A stretch of 64,000 nt of DNA, taken from Sagittula sp048553715. Lineage in GTDB: Bacteria > Pseudomonadota > Alphaproteobacteria > Rhodobacterales > Rhodobacteraceae. The notes beneath the pieces are model-generated. The model ran no database searches. It worked only from the letters and a program-made list of their open reading frames with translations, and was not told the origin of the DNA. The stretch is taken from contig NZ_JBLZNC010000003.1 of assembly GCF_048553715.1 (NCBI RefSeq), positions 433,505 through 497,504 of the forward strand, read 5' to 3'. How positions within the stretch are numbered: position 1 is the stretch's first letter; the number at the start of each line of letters is the position of its first letter. Below are positions 63,301-64,000 of this stretch, piece by piece. The position numbers and the translations under genes are program-made.

Positions 63301-63477
63301 GTGGTTAAACGCATGCCCCACGTGCAGCGCGCCCGTGACGTTCGGTGGCGGCAACATGATGGTGAAGCTCTCGTCGCGAGACTTGTTTGCGCCAGCACGG
63401 AACGCTCCGGCGTCGCGCCACATCTGGGACAGGCGCGGTTCAGCCTCGGCGGCGTTGAATGTCTTTTCCAAAGCCAT
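60397..63477 (-). CDS. valS: Valyl-tRNA synthetase
   Basis: 1026-residue class I synthetase charging tRNA-Val. HIGH motif in PPPNVTGALHVGHAFNH (near 40-56), KMSKS motif as KKMSKTTGNVIDP (near 580), an editing domain between them, the anticodon-binding domain, and the C-terminal coiled coil with EKARLEKTLGKLAKELGGL. A small insertion of acidic/basic residues occurs near KPVKKPLAPEEGGEARTEEE. The start at 63477 follows AGGGG and gives MALEKTFNAAEAEPR; a longer frame runs into the hairpin array and is not real. No T-tract terminator separates the array from it. Confidence 0.96.
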   Translation of the reverse strand: MALEKTFNAAEAEPRLSQMWRDAGAFRAGANKSRDESFTIMLPPPNVTGALHVGHAFNHTLMDILTRWHRMRGFDTLWQPGQDHAGIATQLQVEKKLKAEQNIRRTDLTRADFLNHVWDWKTQYGSTIIDQMHRLGSSCDWERNAFTMSGAPGAPETDSDGNFHDAVIKVFVDMYDKGLIYRGKRLVNWDPHFETAISDLEVENVEVAGHMWHFKYPLADGVTYTYEEKDEDGEVIFSEVRDYISIATTRPETMLGDGAVAVHPSDERYASLVGKLCEIPVGPKEHRRLIPIIADEYPDPDFGSGAVKITGAHDFNDYQVAKRGNIPLYRLMDRAGCLRADGAPYAEAVAIAMDVAQGKRSLTEVETDAVNLVPDHLRGLDRFEAREKVVAEITAEGLAVMTVATDPRLGKPVKKPLAPEEGGEARTEEEQLVPLVEAKPIMQPFGDRSKVVIEPMLTDQWFVEAEKIAGPALDAVRSGKIKIMPESGEKTFYHWLENIEPWCISRQLWWGHQIPVWYIPGEEDWFPICAATEAEALAKAVAMSPEGTEFRIVADAAEAGEVLAQVRDALDVSDEGTIRTFDAPMQLPMFRDPDVLDTWFSSGLWPIGTLGWPEDTPEMAKYFPTDVLVTGSDILFFWVARMIMMQLAVVDEIPFHTVYLHQLVRDEKGKKMSKTTGNVIDPLEVVNEYGADALRFNNASMASIGGVLKMSMDRIAGYRNFGTKLWNACRFAEMNDVFAGHTTSAMPVAEQTVNKWIIGETARVREVVDTALTEYRFNDAAQALYAFVWGKVCDWYVEFSKPLFGSDDAAVVAETRATMAWVLDQCLILLHPIMPFITEELWGTLGQRDTMLVHTDWPTYDASVADTQADAEMSWVISLIEGVRSARAQMHVPAGLYVPTLANGLTAEERGAWQRNEVLIKRLARIESMEEVDSFPKGCVTIPVGAATFAMPLADIIDVAAEKARLEKTLGKLAKELGGLRGRLNNPKFAASAPPEVVEEAKANLAERESDEAKIKDALARLAEIG

Positions 63478-63614
63478 GGTTCGGACCCCTTGTTCTTTGA
63501 CGCAGGTGTTACCTGTTGCGTGGACAAAGGGAAAGGGTGGCGCGCCGCGGAAACAAGGTAAGCGCACAATATAGCTGGGCTGCTGTGTATTGAGATCTGT
63601 CTGGGGGGAGGAGT

Positions 63615-63690
63615 GCGGTGACGCCAGGGAGGAGGAGAGGCGCCACCGCGAATGTCGGAAACCCCAGGGGGGAGGAGAGGGGCCCGGCAT
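63615..63690 (-). ncRNA. Anti-Shine-Dalgarno hairpin pair 1 (CcsR/cuckoo-type sRNA unit)
   Basis: Two stem-loops on the minus strand. The first (63615-63649) has an 11-bp stem with one mismatch and the second (63652-63690) a stem with a small internal loop. Each 13-nt loop reads TCTCCTCCTCCCT, or TCTCCTCCCCCCT in the second, so the second copy varies by one base. The loops carry the CCTCCTCCC-like motif complementary to ribosome-binding sites. It is nearest valS and ends about 138 nt before its start. Confidence 0.72.
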
Positions 63691-63710
63691 GTCTGCCCCG
63701 AAGGGCGGTA

Positions 63711-63790
63711 TGAGCGCAGCGACACCAGGGAGGAGGAGAGGTGCCGCCGCTTATGTCGAGGCCCCAGGGAGGAGGAGAGGGGCTCGGCAT
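63711..63790 (-). ncRNA. Anti-Shine-Dalgarno hairpin pair 2 (CcsR/cuckoo-type sRNA unit)
   Basis: Two stem-loops sharing the loop TCTCCTCCTCCCT on the minus strand. One (63711-63753) has a stem with a 2-nt bulge and one mismatch; the other (63753-63790) has a 12-bp near-perfect stem with one bulged base. Identical in sequence to most of pair 4. Confidence 0.75.
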
Positions 63791-63820
63791 GCGTGGCCCG
63801 GAACGGGCCGTTATGAGTGT

Positions 63821-63896
63821 GCGACGGAGCCAGGGAGGAGGAGAGGCCCCGTCGCTAATGTCGGAAACCCCAGGGAGGAGGAGAGGGGGCCGGCAT
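63821..63896 (-). ncRNA. Anti-Shine-Dalgarno hairpin pair 3 (CcsR/cuckoo-type sRNA unit)
   Basis: The first hairpin (63821-63855) has an 11-bp stem with a single mismatch. The second (63858-63896) pairs ATGTCGG with CCGGCAT outside and CCCC with GGGG inside. Both loops give TCTCCTCCTCCCT on the minus strand. Stem sequences differ from pair 1 although the loops are conserved. Confidence 0.75.
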
Positions 63897-63916
63897 GTCT
63901 GCCCCGAAGGGCGGTA

Positions 63917-63996
63917 TGAGCGCAGCGACACCAGGGAGGAGGAGAGGTGCCGCCGCTTATGTCGAGGCCCCAGGGAGGAGGAGAGGGGCTCGGCAT
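63917..63996 (-). ncRNA. Anti-Shine-Dalgarno hairpin pair 4 (CcsR/cuckoo-type sRNA unit)
   Basis: Hairpins 63917-63959 and 63959-63996, same stems and loops as pair 2, offset by exactly 206 bp. The array continues past the window edge, so promoter and any further units are not visible. In Rhodobacter the related ccsR genes follow a small DUF1127 gene; that gene, if present, would lie beyond 64000. Confidence 0.72.
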
Positions 63997-64000
63997 GCGT

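Larger units (their letters stand above)
63624..63986. repeat. 17-bp repeat array inside a 206-bp tandem duplication
   Basis: CCAGGGAGGAGGAGAGG occurs at 63624, 63664 (one change), 63725, 63764, 63830, 63870, 63931 and 63970. Spacings are 40, 61, 39, 66, 40, 61 and 39, so copies n and n+4 are always 206 bp apart. A degenerate partial copy (TGGGGGGAGGAG) begins near 63602. Long intervals contain GCCC-CGAA-GGGC (63695-63706, 63901-63912) or GGCCCG-GAA-CGGGCC (63795-63809). Confidence 0.95.

Noticed and set aside
63624..63986. CRISPR array
   Set aside because: Repeats are only 17 bp, intervals alternate between about 22 and 45-49 bp, the intervals are themselves repeated and form stems, and no cas genes are present.
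63509..63996. Proline-rich open frames (repeats of SPPPWG) across the hairpin array on the minus strand
   Set aside because: They come only from translating the 17-bp repeat, lack ribosome sites and change frame with the spacer lengths; the conserved feature is RNA pairing.

Overview
The window looks like chromosomal DNA of a Roseobacter-group alphaproteobacterium (order Rhodobacterales). The evidence is the gene order murC - DUF2484 - murB - ddl - ftsQ - ftsA - ftsZ - lpxC - bamD - recN, the GC-rich codon use, CarD next to a 7Fe ferredoxin, a SAM-II riboswitch on metZ, a LexA operator of the alphaproteobacterial GAAC-N7-GAAC type, and a CCUCCUCCC-loop small-RNA array. No tRNA, rRNA, insertion sequence, prophage or CRISPR was seen. 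Almost everything is housekeeping, and genes are tightly packed.

Layout. 1-5.5 kb: end of the division and cell-wall cluster (murC 3' end, DUF2484, murB, ddl, ftsQ, ftsA). 5.9-11.6 kb: ftsZ, lpxC, bamD, recN. 11.7-18.8 kb: a TetR regulator, an FAD-linked D-lactate-type dehydrogenase, a ClC chloride/proton transporter, a triple-SH3 secreted protein, DUF427 and an aminopeptidase P. 18.9-23.1 kb: cobT and cobS (aerobic cobaltochelatase), separated by two tandem paralogous secreted proteins and a small coiled-coil protein. 23.2-24.5 kb: an ECF sigma factor and its membrane anti-sigma factor. 24.9-32 kb: rpiA, a membrane protein, gor, then the membrane quality-control set hflK-hflC-DUF2065-degP. 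32-34.3 kb: a peptidoglycan-binding lipoprotein, an SOS-controlled remnant of dnaE2, a [2Fe-2S] ferredoxin and a VCBS-repeat protein. 34.4-41.9 kb: a YmdB-type phosphoesterase, an SLC13 permease, yebC, the divergent argP/argO pair, an EamA transporter and small proteins. 42-47.8 kb (minus strand): pepF, a DNA ligase/exonuclease repair pair, an alpha/beta hydrolase and an SCP2 protein. 47.9-53 kb: a TPR protein, a large SUV3-like RNA helicase, an S4 protein, fdxA and carD. 53.2-63.5 kb: a KefB-type antiporter, a hydrolase, riboswitch-controlled metZ, folE2, trkH and valS. 63.6-64 kb: a hairpin array that runs off the window.

Most interesting points. (1) 63615-63996 holds eight hairpins in tandem. 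Read on the minus strand, each shows the same loop with CCTCCTCCC (anti-Shine-Dalgarno-like), on stems whose sequences differ but stay complementary. The copies come in pairs separated by UUCG-type hairpins, inside a 206-bp higher-order repeat. This matches the architecture of the alphaproteobacterial CcsR / cuckoo (ar14) small RNAs, here directly upstream of valS. (2) 32726-33082 is an intact 118-codon reading frame for only the C-terminal OB-fold of the error-prone polymerase DnaE2. It sits immediately behind a LexA box and a sigma70-like promoter and looks like the deletion scar of an imuA-imuB-dnaE2 cassette that kept its SOS switch. (3) A transcription-terminating SAM-II riboswitch precedes metZ.
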